NCBI GenBank assembly: GCA_034004685.1
Contig: JAVEWG010000001.1
Span: 145,165-209,164 of the forward strand
Length of the DNA stretch: 64,000 nt
Origin: JAEUNX01 sp034004685
Lineage (GTDB): Bacteria; Pseudomonadota; Gammaproteobacteria; Burkholderiales; Rhodocyclaceae
Direction: 5' to 3'
Below, in pieces: positions 1 to 8,700 of the stretch. A program made the translations under genes and the position numbers. The notes beneath the pieces were generated by a model. It was given only the letters and a program-made list of their open reading frames with translations. It made no database searches and was not told the DNA's origin. Each line of letters opens with the position of its first letter. Position 1 is the stretch's first letter.

Positions 1-602
1 TTACTGATGCGCTGTTCGCCACCGGTGCGGATGAAAAGGTCTGGCTCGGGGGCGAAGTTCATGGAGAGTTCGCCGGCCAATTCGTCCTCGGAAAAGCCCC
101 CGCGCCGCTCCGGGTAACGGGCCATGAGCCGCGCGACAGCCTCCAGGATGTCCCAACGTCCGCCGTAGTTGGCGGCGATGGTGAGATTCAGGCGGGTATT
201 GCCGGCGGTCAGAGTCTCCGCGTTGTGGATCATTTCCACCAGGCCCGGATCAAAGCGGCTCAGGTCGCCAATCACCCGGAAACGGATCCCGTTGGCGTGG
301 ATGCGCTCCACTTCCTTGCGCAGGGAGCGCAGGAAGAGGGACATCAGAAACGAAACTTCATCCGCCGGACGGCGCCAGTTCTCCGAACTGAAAGCGAACA
401 AGGTGAGATAGCCGACGCCCCGCTCCAGGCAGGCCTGGGTGACCGCCCGGACCGCCTCGACGCCCCGAACGTGCCCCGCCACCCTGGGCATGAGGCGCTT
501 CTTCGCCCACCGCCCGTTGCCATCCATGATGATGGCCACGTGCCTGGGAACATTGGAAACTTCGGGAATATCCCGGGTGGAACTGCTGAAGGGCAGGCTC
601 AC
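1..602 (-). CDS. uppS: Isoprenyl transferase (undecaprenyl diphosphate synthase), 3' end cut by window edge
   Basis: Cis-prenyltransferase that extends farnesyl diphosphate with isopentenyl diphosphate to make the C55 lipid carrier for peptidoglycan and O-antigen synthesis. The translation contains the catalytic-Asp motif IIMDGNGRWAKK near residue 24, the FSSENWRRP block, and the C-terminal substrate motif DLFIRTGGEQRISN, where the window cuts it. The GTG at 602 is preceded by GAGG and gives the usual short N-terminus; a TTG at 605 is an alternative. It lies just downstream of frr in the rpsB-tsf-pyrH-frr-uppS order that is widespread in proteobacteria, so it is probably cotranscribed with them. 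Confidence 0.95.
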   Translation of the reverse strand, partial: MSLPFSSSTRDIPEVSNVPRHVAIIMDGNGRWAKKRLMPRVAGHVRGVEAVRAVTQACLERGVGYLTLFAFSSENWRRPADEVSFLMSLFLRSLRKEVERIHANGIRFRVIGDLSRFDPGLVEMIHNAETLTAGNTRLNLTIAANYGGRWDILEAVARLMARYPERRGGFSEDELAGELSMNFAPEPDLFIRTGGEQRIS

Positions 603-652
603 CAACTTGGCCTCGAGGAAGATGAAAGATGACTGGATCCGCTCCCGGAGGA

Positions 653-1210
653 TCAGATCTGCATCAGCTCCTGTTCCTTCTGGGCGAGCAATTTGTCGAT
701 TTCCGCGATGGAACGATCGGTGAGCTTCTGGATGTCGTCCTGGGCGCGACGTTCGTCGTCCTCGGAGATGGACTTGTCCTTGACCGCATCCTTGAGCTGG
801 CCGTTAGCGTCACGCCGCAGATTGCGGACCGCCACCTTGGCGTTCTCGCCCTCGTGCTTGACCACCTTGGTCAGTTCGCGGCGCCGCTCCTCGGTCAGAG
901 CCGGCATCGGCACCCGGATCAACTCCCCTTGATTGGAGGGGTTCAGACCCAGATCGCAATCCCGAATGGCTTTTTCCACCTTGGCGAACATGGGCTTCTC
1001 CCAGGGCTGCACGCCGATGGTGCGGGCATCGATCAGGGTGATGGCCGCCACCTGGTTCACCGGAACCATGCTTCCGTAGTAATCCACCTGAACGTGGTCG
1101 AGCAGTCCGGCATGGGCGCGACCGGTCCGGATCTTGGCCAGATCGGTCTTGAGCGCCTCAATCGACTTGTGCATCTTCTGCTCGGTGATCTTCTTGAGTT
1201 CCGGAATCAT
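653..1210 (-). CDS. frr: Ribosome recycling factor
   Basis: 185 residues, the normal size for RRF. With EF-G it splits post-termination 70S ribosomes. The typical blocks are present: KTDLAKIRTGRAHAGLLDHV in the long helical domain, then VNQVAAITLIDARTIGVQPW in the small beta domain, returning to a helical C-terminus with KLLAQKEQELMQI. It sits 9 bases downstream of pyrH and about 50 bases upstream of uppS on the same strand, so it is part of the translation/UMP kinase operon. Confidence 0.97.
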   Translation of the reverse strand: MIPELKKITEQKMHKSIEALKTDLAKIRTGRAHAGLLDHVQVDYYGSMVPVNQVAAITLIDARTIGVQPWEKPMFAKVEKAIRDCDLGLNPSNQGELIRVPMPALTEERRRELTKVVKHEGENAKVAVRNLRRDANGQLKDAVKDKSISEDDERRAQDDIQKLTDRSIAEIDKLLAQKEQELMQI

Positions 1211-1219
1211 CTTGGTTCC

Positions 1220-1933
1220 TCAGCAATACACCAGCGTACCTTCATCACCACCCTGCACCACCCGCTTGAGGGCGCCTGGCTTGAAGATGCTGAAAACATT
1301 GATAGGTAATTTCTGGTCCCGGCACAGGGCAAAAGCCGTGGCATCCAGGACGGCGAGATTGCGGGAAATGGCTTCGTCAAAGCTGAGCCGCTCGAAGCGG
1401 GTGGCCGACGGATCCTTCTTGGGGTCCGCCGTGTAGATGCCATCCACCTTCGTGGCCTTGAGCATGATCTGGGCGCCGATTTCCACACCCCGCAAAGCAG
1501 CGGCGGTATCCGTGGTGAAGAAGGGATTGCCCGTCCCCGCCGCGAATACCACGACCTTGCCATCTTCCAGATAGCGAATGGCCTTGCCCCGGATATAGGG
1601 CTCCACGACTTGATCGATGCGCAGGGCGGACTGAACCCGGGCGGAAACCCCGGCGCGTCGAAAGGCGTCACCCAAGGCCATGGCGTTCATCACCGTGGCC
1701 AGCATCCCCATGTAGTCGGCGGTCGCCCGGTCCATGCCCTTGGAGGCACCCGACACCCCCCGGAAGATGTTGCCGCCGCCGATCACCACCCCCACCTCGA
1801 CACCCAGGCGAACGATCTCCCCCACTTCCTCGACGATGCGCGCGAGCACGCCCTCGTTGATTCCATAGGCATCGTCCCCCATGAGGGCCTCACCCGAAAG
1901 CTTGAGCAGGATGCGCTGATAGGCGGCGGACAT
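1220..1933 (-). CDS. pyrH: Uridylate kinase (UMP kinase)
   Basis: 237 residues of the amino-acid-kinase fold. It phosphorylates UMP to UDP in pyrimidine nucleotide synthesis and belongs to the hexameric bacterial family, unrelated to eukaryotic UMP/CMP kinase. Visible motifs are RILLKLSGEALMG at the N-terminus, GVVIGGGNIFRG near residue 50, DYMGMLATVMNA, and the acceptor region GTGNPFFTTDTAAALRG. It is placed between tsf and frr, with 8 bases separating it from tsf. Confidence 0.97.
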   Translation of the reverse strand: MSAAYQRILLKLSGEALMGDDAYGINEGVLARIVEEVGEIVRLGVEVGVVIGGGNIFRGVSGASKGMDRATADYMGMLATVMNAMALGDAFRRAGVSARVQSALRIDQVVEPYIRGKAIRYLEDGKVVVFAAGTGNPFFTTDTAAALRGVEIGAQIMLKATKVDGIYTADPKKDPSATRFERLSFDEAISRNLAVLDATAFALCRDQKLPINVFSIFKPGALKRVVQGGDEGTLVYC

Positions 1934-1941
1934 GATGCCCC

Positions 1942-2838
1942 TTACTTCTGGGCTGCGGCGGCAGCCTGGGCGGCCACTTCAGCGGCGAAGTCGGTCACCT
2001 TCTTCTCGATGCCTTCACCCACCACGTACAGCACGAAGCTGGCCACGGATGCACCCTTGGCCTTCAACAACTGTTCGATGGTCTGTTTGCCATCCTCGGC
2101 CTTCACGAAGACCTGGCCCAGCAGGGTCACGTCCTTGAGGTACTTCTGGACGGTGCCTTCGGCGATCTTTTCCAACATCGCCTCGGGTTTGCCGGCTTCC
2201 CGGGCCTTCTCGATGGCGATGCGGCGCTCGGTGTCCAGCAAGTCGGCGGGCACCCCAGAGGCGTCCAGGGCCTTGGGCTTGGACGCGGCGATATGCATCG
2301 CGATGTCCTTGGCCAGAGCTTCGTCGCCCCCCACCAGATCCACCAGCACGCCGATCTTGGAGCCGCCGTGGATGTAGCTGGCCACCATACCCTTGGCGGG
2401 AACGCGGGAGAAACGCCGGATGGTCATGTTCTCCCCGATCTTGCCCACCAGGGCGGTGCGCACGGAATCCACCGTGCCGTCGCCCAGGGGCAGCGCCGAC
2501 AAGGCCGCCACATCCGCCGGATTGCTGCTGACCACCAGGCCGGCGCAGTCAGCCGCCAGCTTGAGGAAGTCGTCGTTCTTGGCCACGAAGTCGGTTTCGG
2601 AGTTGACTTCGATGATGCCCGCGGTCTTGCCGTCGGCGGCGATATGGATCGCCACGACACCCTCGGCCGCCACCCGGGTGGCGGCCTTGGAGGCCTTGTT
2701 ACCCAACTTGACCCGCAAAATCTCCTCGGCCTTGGCCATGTCGCCAGCGGCCTCGGTGAGGGCCTTCTTGCACTCCATCATGGGGGCATCGGTCTTTTCA
2801 CGCAGTTCCTTGACCATGCCCGCGGTGATTTCCGCCAT
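1942..2838 (-). CDS. tsf: Elongation factor Ts
   Basis: 298 residues. EF-Ts is the nucleotide exchange factor of EF-Tu in the cytoplasm. The N-terminal UBA-like part reads MVKELREKTDAPMMECKKAL, followed by the core EF-Tu contact motif SETDFVAKNDDF near residue 80 and the coiled-coil region with YIHGGSKIGVLVDLVGG. The start ATG at 2838 has a good ribosome binding site (GGAG six bases upstream). The gene is 45 bases downstream of rpsB, the usual pairing. Confidence 0.97.
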   Translation of the reverse strand: MAEITAGMVKELREKTDAPMMECKKALTEAAGDMAKAEEILRVKLGNKASKAATRVAAEGVVAIHIAADGKTAGIIEVNSETDFVAKNDDFLKLAADCAGLVVSSNPADVAALSALPLGDGTVDSVRTALVGKIGENMTIRRFSRVPAKGMVASYIHGGSKIGVLVDLVGGDEALAKDIAMHIAASKPKALDASGVPADLLDTERRIAIEKAREAGKPEAMLEKIAEGTVQKYLKDVTLLGQVFVKAEDGKQTIEQLLKAKGASVASFVLYVVGEGIEKKVTDFAAEVAAQAAAAAQK

Positions 2839-2883
2839 GCTTGCTCCTGATATCTTGATTGACTGGGATGCTGAAAAGGACGA

Positions 2884-3639
2884 TCAGGCTTCTGCCTGGC
2901 CCGCCTCTTCGCTCACCTCGACGAATTCGTCCGAACTGGCGGCTACGATGTCCTGCAGACCCTGGGCCCGACCTTCGAGCACGGCATCGGCCACGCCACG
3001 GGCATACAGGCGGATAGCACGGCTGGAATCGTCGTTGCCGGGGATGATGTAATCGACGCCTTCGGGGGAGTGGTTGGTATCCACGATCGCCACCACCGGA
3101 ATGCCCAGCTTCTTGGCTTCGGTCACGGCGATCTTGTGGTAGCCCACATCCACCACGAACAGGGCATCGGGCAAGCCGCCCATATCCTTGATGCCGCCGA
3201 TGGACTTCTGAAGCTTTTCCAGCTCCCGGCTGGCCATCAGGGCTTCCTTCTTGGACAGGCGCTCGATGGAGCCGTCTTCCGTCATGGCTTCCATTTCCTT
3301 AAGGCGCTTGATGGAACCCTTCACGGTCTTAAAGTTGGTGAGCATGCCACCCAGCCAGCGCTCATCCACATAGGGCACGCCGGCGCGGCGGGCTTCCTCG
3401 GCCACGATCTCGCGGGCCTGGCGCTTGGTGCCAACGAACAGGACGGTGCCGCGGTTGGCGGACAGCTTGCGAACGAAATCCACGGCCTCGGTGTACTTGG
3501 CCATGGTCTTTTCGAGGTTGATGATGTGAATCTTGTTGCGCTGGCCGAAGATGAAGGGGGCCATGCGGGGGTTCCAGAAACGGGTTTGGTGGCCGAAATG
3601 GACACCCGCTTCGAGCATTTGACGCATCGTGACGGACAT
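2884..3639 (-). CDS. rpsB: 30S ribosomal protein S2
   Basis: The chosen start at 3639 gives MSVTMRQMLEAGVHFGHQTR and 251 residues, matching the S2 family; a longer in-frame extension upstream belongs to the mRNA leader and has no family similarity. The internal block RFWNPRMAPFIFGQRNKIHI and the segment GVPYVDERWLGGMLTNF are characteristic of S2. GGAG lies seven bases before the ATG. It is the first gene of the operon that continues into tsf, pyrH, frr and uppS, and S2 commonly regulates this operon through its own leader. Confidence 0.97.
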   Translation of the reverse strand: MSVTMRQMLEAGVHFGHQTRFWNPRMAPFIFGQRNKIHIINLEKTMAKYTEAVDFVRKLSANRGTVLFVGTKRQAREIVAEEARRAGVPYVDERWLGGMLTNFKTVKGSIKRLKEMEAMTEDGSIERLSKKEALMASRELEKLQKSIGGIKDMGGLPDALFVVDVGYHKIAVTEAKKLGIPVVAIVDTNHSPEGVDYIIPGNDDSSRAIRLYARGVADAVLEGRAQGLQDIVAASSDEFVEVSEEAGQAEA

Positions 3640-3783
3640 TTTGAGACTCCAATAAGGGTTACGCCTCCACCCGGCCGGGCCCTTTGGACCCCGCTGGCGC
3701 GCATCAGAAATGCGCAACCAGACCCTTGAGGAAACACCGGATGTGCGGATTTTGCCCAAGGCCTATCCCCGGGCAAGCTGGCG
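3640..3783 (-). promoter_or_regulatory. rpsB 5' leader, probable S2 autoregulatory region
   Basis: About 140 nontranslated bases lie between the predicted rpsB promoter and the rpsB start. The leader contains a perfect 6-bp hairpin at 3699-3715 (GCGCAT / ATGCGC with a 5-base loop) and GC-rich complementary segments nearby. In other proteobacteria S2 represses rpsB-tsf by binding such a leader; that function here is inference from position and length. Confidence 0.45.
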
Positions 3784-3813
3784 AGTATATCAATTCACCA
3801 TGGAAGGCTTCAA
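3784..3813 (-). promoter_or_regulatory. Sigma-70-type promoter for the rpsB operon
   Basis: On the minus strand TTGAAG (3813-3808) and TATACT (3789-3784) are separated by 18 bases, matching four of six and five of six consensus positions. It is well placed to transcribe rpsB with a leader of roughly 140 bases and stands in an AT-richer patch of an otherwise GC-rich intergenic region shared with divergent map. Confidence 0.6.
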
Positions 3814-3899
3814 GTTGAACCACTTCGCGGCCCCCAAGGCAGATTTGCAGCACCGATCCGCATGCGCTAGCCTTCCGCCTTTAATAAGAGTCGTTCCCG

Positions 3900-4715
3900 A
3901 TGAGCGTCAACATCAAAAATCAAGAAGAGATTGAAGGGATGCGGATTGCCTGTCGGCTGGCATCCGAGGTCCTGGATTACATCACCCCCTTCGTCAAGCC
4001 TGGCGTGACCACGGAAGAGCTGGATCGGCTCTGCCATGACTACATGGTGAATGTCCAGGGGTGCATACCCGCCCCCTTGAATTATGCCCCCTCCGGCTAC
4101 ACCCCCTATCCCAAGTCCATCTGCGCCTCGGTGAACCATCAGGTATGCCACGGCATTCCATGCGACAAACCGCTCAAGAAGGGGGACATCGTCAATCTGG
4201 ACATCACCGTGATCAAGGAAGGCTTTCACGGGGATTCCAGCCGGATGTTCCAGGCGGGGGACAGCAGCATCCTGGCCCGCCGCCTTTGCCAGATCACGTT
4301 CGAATGCCTGTGGGTGGGTATCGCCCAGGTCCGCCCCGGGGCGCGGCTCGGGGACATCGGCCACGCCATCCAGAAGCACGCAGAGGGCAACGGTTTTTCG
4401 GTGGTGCGGGAATTCTGTGGCCACGGCATCGGCCGCGCCTTCCATGAAGATCCCCAAGTGCTCCACTACGGGCGTCCGGGCACCGGGCTGGAGCTTCAAA
4501 CCGGGATGATCTTTACCATCGAACCCATGATCAACGCCGGCAAGGCTGCCATTTCAGAGCTGCCCGACGGATGGACCATCATCACCAAGGATCGCAGCCT
4601 GTCCGCCCAGTGGGAGCACACCATCCTGGTGACCCCCGGTGGCGTGGAAGTCCTGACCCTGTCGGCGGCCTGTCCGCCGCCTCCCGCCATCGTGGCCGGA
4701 CTCAAGCTCGGCTAA
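3900..4715 (+). CDS. map: Type I methionine aminopeptidase
   Basis: 271 residues. It removes the initiator methionine from nascent proteins after deformylation. The metal-binding and catalytic residues of the pita-bread fold are visible: SVNHQVCHGIP (His), NLDITVIKEGFHGDSS (two Asp), GHGIGRAFHEDP (His), IEPMINAG (Glu) and WEHTILV (Glu). It is divergent from rpsB, a common arrangement, and is followed after 16 bases by glnD on the same strand. The Shine-Dalgarno sequence is weak (AAGAG nine bases upstream). Confidence 0.97.
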   Translation: MSVNIKNQEEIEGMRIACRLASEVLDYITPFVKPGVTTEELDRLCHDYMVNVQGCIPAPLNYAPSGYTPYPKSICASVNHQVCHGIPCDKPLKKGDIVNLDITVIKEGFHGDSSRMFQAGDSSILARRLCQITFECLWVGIAQVRPGARLGDIGHAIQKHAEGNGFSVVREFCGHGIGRAFHEDPQVLHYGRPGTGLELQTGMIFTIEPMINAGKAAISELPDGWTIITKDRSLSAQWEHTILVTPGGVEVLTLSAACPPPPAIVAGLKLG

Positions 4716-4731
4716 AAATCGGGGCCAACCC

Positions 4732-7308
4732 ATGGCATCGGACAGATCCACCGGCAGCAGCCGGACCATCGCAATCGCCCAATTGCTGGCCAAGGGGCAG
4801 GCGGAACTGCGGGCGGCCTATGAGCTCAAGCCCGCCACCCAACCCGTGCTCAAGGGGCGGGCCCGGCTGGTGGATGAGGCCGTGCAGCGAATCTGGCAAG
4901 ACTGCGGGATTCCGGCGGAGCTGGCCCTGGTGGCGGTGGGCGGCTACGGCCGGGGGGAGCTCTTCCCCTATTCCGACGTCGACCTCCTGATCCTGCTGCC
5001 CACGCCGGAGGACGAGGCGCTCCACGAGCGGCTCTCCCAGCTGGTCAGCGCCCTGTGGGACGTGGGGCTGGACATCGGCCATAGCGTGCGCACCGTGGAT
5101 GAATGCCTGGCCGAGGCCGCCCAGGACATCACCGTTCAGACCAATCTGCTGGAGGCCCGGCTGCTCACGGGCGACCCCGGGCTTTTCGCCCAATTCACCG
5201 CCCGCTTCCAGGCCAGCCTTGACGCCAAGGTCTTTTTCAAGGCCAAACGCCTGGAACAGGAACAGCGCTACGCCCGTTACAACGACACCCCCTTCGCCCT
5301 GGAGCCCAACTGCAAGGAAGGCCCCGGCGGATTGCGGGATCTGCAACTCCTGGGCTGGATCAGCCGGGCTGCCGGATTTGGCCTGCACTGGCGCGACCTG
5401 GTCCGGCGCAAGCTGATCACGCCGGCGGAAGCCACCGACCTGCGTCAGATCGAGCGCTTCCTTCAGCACGTGCGGATTCGCCTGCACTATCTGGCCGGCC
5501 GCGCCGAGGATCGCCTGCTTTTCGACTACCAGGAGAAGATCGCCCGGGCCATGAAATTCGAGGCCGTCACCGGCAAGCGGGCCTCCGAAGTCTTCATGCA
5601 GGAGTACTACGTTACCGCCAAGAAGCTCACCCAGATCAACGCCATCCTCCTGCAGAACTACGGGGTGGAAATTTTCCCTGCCCGCAGCGCGCCGGCCATC
5701 GTGATCGACGAACACTTCCAGTGCGTGCGGGAACTGCTGGACATCCGTCACGACCAGGTGTTCGACGAACACCCGGCGGCCCTTTTCGAATGCTTCCTGC
5801 TGCTCCAGCAGCGCTCCGAGCTCAAGGGCATGACCGCCCGCACCCTGCGCGCCCTGTGGCTGGGCCGCAACAACATCAATGCCGCCTTCCGCGCCGATCC
5901 CCACAACCGGGCCCTGTTCCTGGAGCTGCTCCAGCAAAAACGGGGGGTAGTGCACGAATTCCGGCGGATGAACCAGTACGGTCTGCTGTCCCGCTATCTC
6001 CCCTCCTGGCGCAAGATCGTCGGCCAGATGCAGCACGACCTGTTCCATGTCTATACGGTGGATCAGCACATCCTGATGGTGCTGCGCAACCTGCGACGTT
6101 TCACCACCGCGGAGTATGGCCACGAATACCCCCTCATGACCCGCCTGATCCTGGGCTTCGAGGAACCCTGGCTCCTCTATGTGGCGGCCCTCTTCCACGA
6201 CATCGCCAAGGGACGGGGGGGGGATCATTCCAAGCTGGGCATGCACGACGCCGCGGAGTTCTGCAAAACCCATAACTTGAACGAGGCGCAATCCTTCCTG
6301 GTGGAGTGGCTGGTGGAACATCACCTGACCATGTCCCATTACGCCCAGAAGGAAGACACCAGCGACCCGGACATCATTCGCCGCTTTGCCGAAATCGTCG
6401 GCACCGAGCGCCGACTGATCGCCCTTTACCTGCTTACCCACGCCGATATCCGGGGCACCAGCCCCAAGGTCTGGAACGGCTGGAAAGGCAAGTTGCTGGA
6501 AGACCTGTTCTTCGCCACCCAGCGCCTGCTGCGGGGCGCCACCCCCCAGCAGGCCCTGGGGCTGGACGACCGCCAGGAGGACGCCCGCGCCCAGCTGCGC
6601 TATTTCGGCTTGCGCGCGGGGGTGGAGGAGGATCTCTGGTCCAGACTCGACGCGGTGTACTTCATGCGCCACTCCGCCGAGGAGATCGCCTGGCATACCC
6701 GCCTGCTCTACTATCGCAGCGACGCCGAGGAGCCAGTGGTCAAGGCCCGGGTGTCGGAGAACTCCGAGGGCCTGCAAGTCATGGTCTTCACCAAGGATCA
6801 GAAGGATCTTTTCGTGCGGGTCTGCGGCTTCTTCAGCCGGATGGGTTTCACCATCCTGGACGCCAAGATCCACACCACCAAGCATGGTTATGCCCTGGAC
6901 AGCTTCATATTGCAGGACCCGGGCCAGCATCCCCGCTATCGGGACATCAGCGCCCTGATCGAGCACGACCTGGCCGAACGCATCGCTCGCCAGGCCCCTA
7001 TCGACAAGCCTTCCGCCGGCCGCCTGTCCCGCCAGGTCAAGCACTTCCCCATCACCCCGGAGGTGGCCATCCGTCCCGACGAAGCCGGCAAGAAGCACAT
7101 TCTGTCCCTCACCGCCGCCGATCGACCGGGGCTCCTGTTTTCCGTGGCAGAGGTTCTGGCCGCCCACGGCATCAGCCTGCAAACCGCCAAGATCGCCACC
7201 CTGGGAGACCGGGTAGAAGACACGTTCCTGCTCTCTGGCGGTGGCCTGACCCTGGATGCCGAGGTGCTGCGGGTGGAGTCGGAGCTGCTGGAGCGGCTAC
7301 AGGTCTAG
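4732..7308 (+). CDS. glnD: Bifunctional uridylyltransferase / uridylyl-removing enzyme (PII sensor)
   Basis: 858 residues, the full length of GlnD. It uridylylates PII proteins when glutamine is low and removes UMP when glutamine is high, and so is the primary nitrogen sensor. Domain order: nucleotidyltransferase with GGYGRGELFPYSDVD at residues 70-84; PII-uridylyltransferase helical domain; HD hydrolase domain around 430-560 with LFHDIAKGRGGDHS; and two C-terminal ACT domains (about 675-760 and 790-858) that bind glutamine. Its stop codon shares the palindromic CTAG at 7305-7308 with the stop of the convergent def gene. Confidence 0.97.
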   Translation: MASDRSTGSSRTIAIAQLLAKGQAELRAAYELKPATQPVLKGRARLVDEAVQRIWQDCGIPAELALVAVGGYGRGELFPYSDVDLLILLPTPEDEALHERLSQLVSALWDVGLDIGHSVRTVDECLAEAAQDITVQTNLLEARLLTGDPGLFAQFTARFQASLDAKVFFKAKRLEQEQRYARYNDTPFALEPNCKEGPGGLRDLQLLGWISRAAGFGLHWRDLVRRKLITPAEATDLRQIERFLQHVRIRLHYLAGRAEDRLLFDYQEKIARAMKFEAVTGKRASEVFMQEYYVTAKKLTQINAILLQNYGVEIFPARSAPAIVIDEHFQCVRELLDIRHDQVFDEHPAALFECFLLLQQRSELKGMTARTLRALWLGRNNINAAFRADPHNRALFLELLQQKRGVVHEFRRMNQYGLLSRYLPSWRKIVGQMQHDLFHVYTVDQHILMVLRNLRRFTTAEYGHEYPLMTRLILGFEEPWLLYVAALFHDIAKGRGGDHSKLGMHDAAEFCKTHNLNEAQSFLVEWLVEHHLTMSHYAQKEDTSDPDIIRRFAEIVGTERRLIALYLLTHADIRGTSPKVWNGWKGKLLEDLFFATQRLLRGATPQQALGLDDRQEDARAQLRYFGLRAGVEEDLWSRLDAVYFMRHSAEEIAWHTRLLYYRSDAEEPVVKARVSENSEGLQVMVFTKDQKDLFVRVCGFFSRMGFTILDAKIHTTKHGYALDSFILQDPGQHPRYRDISALIEHDLAERIARQAPIDKPSAGRLSRQVKHFPITPEVAIRPDEAGKKHILSLTAADRPGLLFSVAEVLAAHGISLQTAKIATLGDRVEDTFLLSGGGLTLDAEVLRVESELLERLQV

Positions 7309-7829
7309 GGCGTGCCCAGGCCGGGGAAGAGCACGTCGGTAAAGCCGAAGCGCGTGAAGTCCCGCACCCGCATGGGATAGAGGATGCCATCCAGGTGATC
7401 GCATTCGTGCTGCACCACCCGCGCGTGGAAACCGCTCACGCTGCGGTCGATCGGCCCCCCCAGGGCATCTTGACCGCGATAGCGCAGATGACGATAACGG
7501 GGCACCTCGCCCCGCAGGCCCGGCACCGACAGGCAGCCCTCCCAGGCGACATCCTGCTCCTCTCCCAGGGGTTCGAGCACCGGGTTGATCAGCACGGTTT
7601 CAGGGACCGGCGGCGCCTCCGGATAGCGCCCGGACTGCTCGAACCCAAAGATCACCACCCGCAGATCCACCCCGATCTGGGGCGCAGCGATCCCCACGCC
7701 CCCCAGGTGGGCCATTGTGTCCCGCAGGTCGGTCAGCAAGTCCACCAGGGCCGCGCCGGAAAAATCGGTCACCGGTCTGGCCACCCGCAGCAGGCGCGGA
7801 TCCCCCATGCGCAGAACCGGCCGGATCAT
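7305..7829 (-). CDS. def: Peptide deformylase
   Basis: The start at 7829 gives MIRPVLRMGDPRLL and 174 residues. It removes the formyl group from nascent proteins. All three metal-site motifs are present: GVGIAAPQIG (residues 45-53), EGCLSVPG with the Cys ligand at 99, and the HExxH-type motif HECDH at 141-145. The start overlaps the stop of the upstream phosphorylase gene in an ATGA, indicating coupled translation. The family often neighbours fmt; here it is instead paired with a nucleoside phosphorylase. Confidence 0.95.
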   Translation of the reverse strand: MIRPVLRMGDPRLLRVARPVTDFSGAALVDLLTDLRDTMAHLGGVGIAAPQIGVDLRVVIFGFEQSGRYPEAPPVPETVLINPVLEPLGEEQDVAWEGCLSVPGLRGEVPRYRHLRYRGQDALGGPIDRSVSGFHARVVQHECDHLDGILYPMRVRDFTRFGFTDVLFPGLGTP

Positions 7830-8563
7830 AGATGACAGAGCCCTTCCAGGACGCAACGCACCCGTAGCATGGACTCCTGAAGCACCTCTTCGATGGTTTC
7901 GAAATGGATGCCGCCGGAACTGGAAGCCCGCCCGGCCGCGTAGTTGGCCACCACGTTGATGGCGGCATAAGGCAGATCCAGTTCACGGGCCAGCACCGCT
8001 TCCGGCATGCCGGTCATGCCCACCACCTCGGCGCCGTCCCGCTCCAGGCGGTCGATTTCGGCGGCGGTTTCCAGGCGCGGCCCCTGGGTCGCGGCATAAA
8101 CCCCCCCGTCGAAGACCGCCTCCCCCGCGGCAGCGGCTGCCGCCAGAAGCCTGCTGCGCAGGGCGGAGTCGTAGGGGTGGGTGAAATCCACGTGGCGCAC
8201 CGGTTCGTCCGCTTCCTCGAAGAATGTGCTCTTGCGACCCCAGGTGTAATCGATGATCTGATGAGGAATCACCAGGGCGCCTGGCACGATATCGGGCCGA
8301 ATCCCTCCTACCGACGCCACCGAAACGATGGCATTGACCTTGGCCTGCTTGAGGGCCCAGATGTTGGCCCGGTAGTTCACCCGATGGGGCGGAATGGTGT
8401 GGCCATAACCGTGGCGGGCCAGGAAAACCACCGACTGATGGCATATCCGTCCAAAGATCAGGGCCCCGGAGGGTTCGCCAAAGGGTGTGCGGGCCACCTC
8501 ACGCCGCGTGATCTCCAGGGATGCCAGTTGTGTCAGCCCACTCCCTCCGATGATTGCCAACAT
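7826..8563 (-). CDS. S-methyl-5'-thioinosine (or thioadenosine) phosphorylase
   Basis: 245 residues of the purine nucleoside phosphorylase family 2. It cleaves methylthio-purine nucleosides, releasing methylthioribose-1-phosphate for salvage of the by-product of polyamine synthesis. Motifs: AIIGGSGLTQL at the N-terminus (phosphate loop), ARHGYGHTIPPHRVNYRAN, and VGMTGMPEAVLARELDLPYA. The MTGMPEA block matches the methylthioinosine phosphorylases described in Pseudomonas rather than typical MTA phosphorylases, so MTI is the more likely substrate. Distinguishing the two needs phylogeny or assay. It overlaps def by four bases. Confidence 0.85.
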   Translation of the reverse strand: MLAIIGGSGLTQLASLEITRREVARTPFGEPSGALIFGRICHQSVVFLARHGYGHTIPPHRVNYRANIWALKQAKVNAIVSVASVGGIRPDIVPGALVIPHQIIDYTWGRKSTFFEEADEPVRHVDFTHPYDSALRSRLLAAAAAAGEAVFDGGVYAATQGPRLETAAEIDRLERDGAEVVGMTGMPEAVLARELDLPYAAINVVANYAAGRASSSGGIHFETIEEVLQESMLRVRCVLEGLCHL

Positions 8564-8660
8564 AAATTGCAGCTCCTTTCCGTGATGGACCCGATTTTAG
8601 CCCTTATCCAGCGGCCTTCCCCTGCATTCCATATCACGGATGCTGCACCGCGCAAAGGCA

Positions 8661-8669
8661 TGCTAGAAT
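8661..8669 (+). promoter_or_regulatory. Extended -10 promoter element for typA
   Basis: TGCTAGAAT at this position matches the extended -10 pattern TGnTATAAT with one mismatch and lies 32 bases before the typA start codon. No good -35 hexamer is visible at the expected distance, which is typical for extended -10 promoters. A clear Shine-Dalgarno sequence is missing before typA. Confidence 0.45.
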
Positions 8670-8700
8670 CTGCTCCTTTTTTTCCAAAACTCCCTCACCC

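Noticed and set aside
4702..7182. An 826-codon open frame on the minus strand across glnD
   Set aside because: It is antisense to glnD and rich in Gly, Gln, His and Leu, as expected from a mirror frame of high-GC coding sequence; glnD has all its domains in the sense frame.
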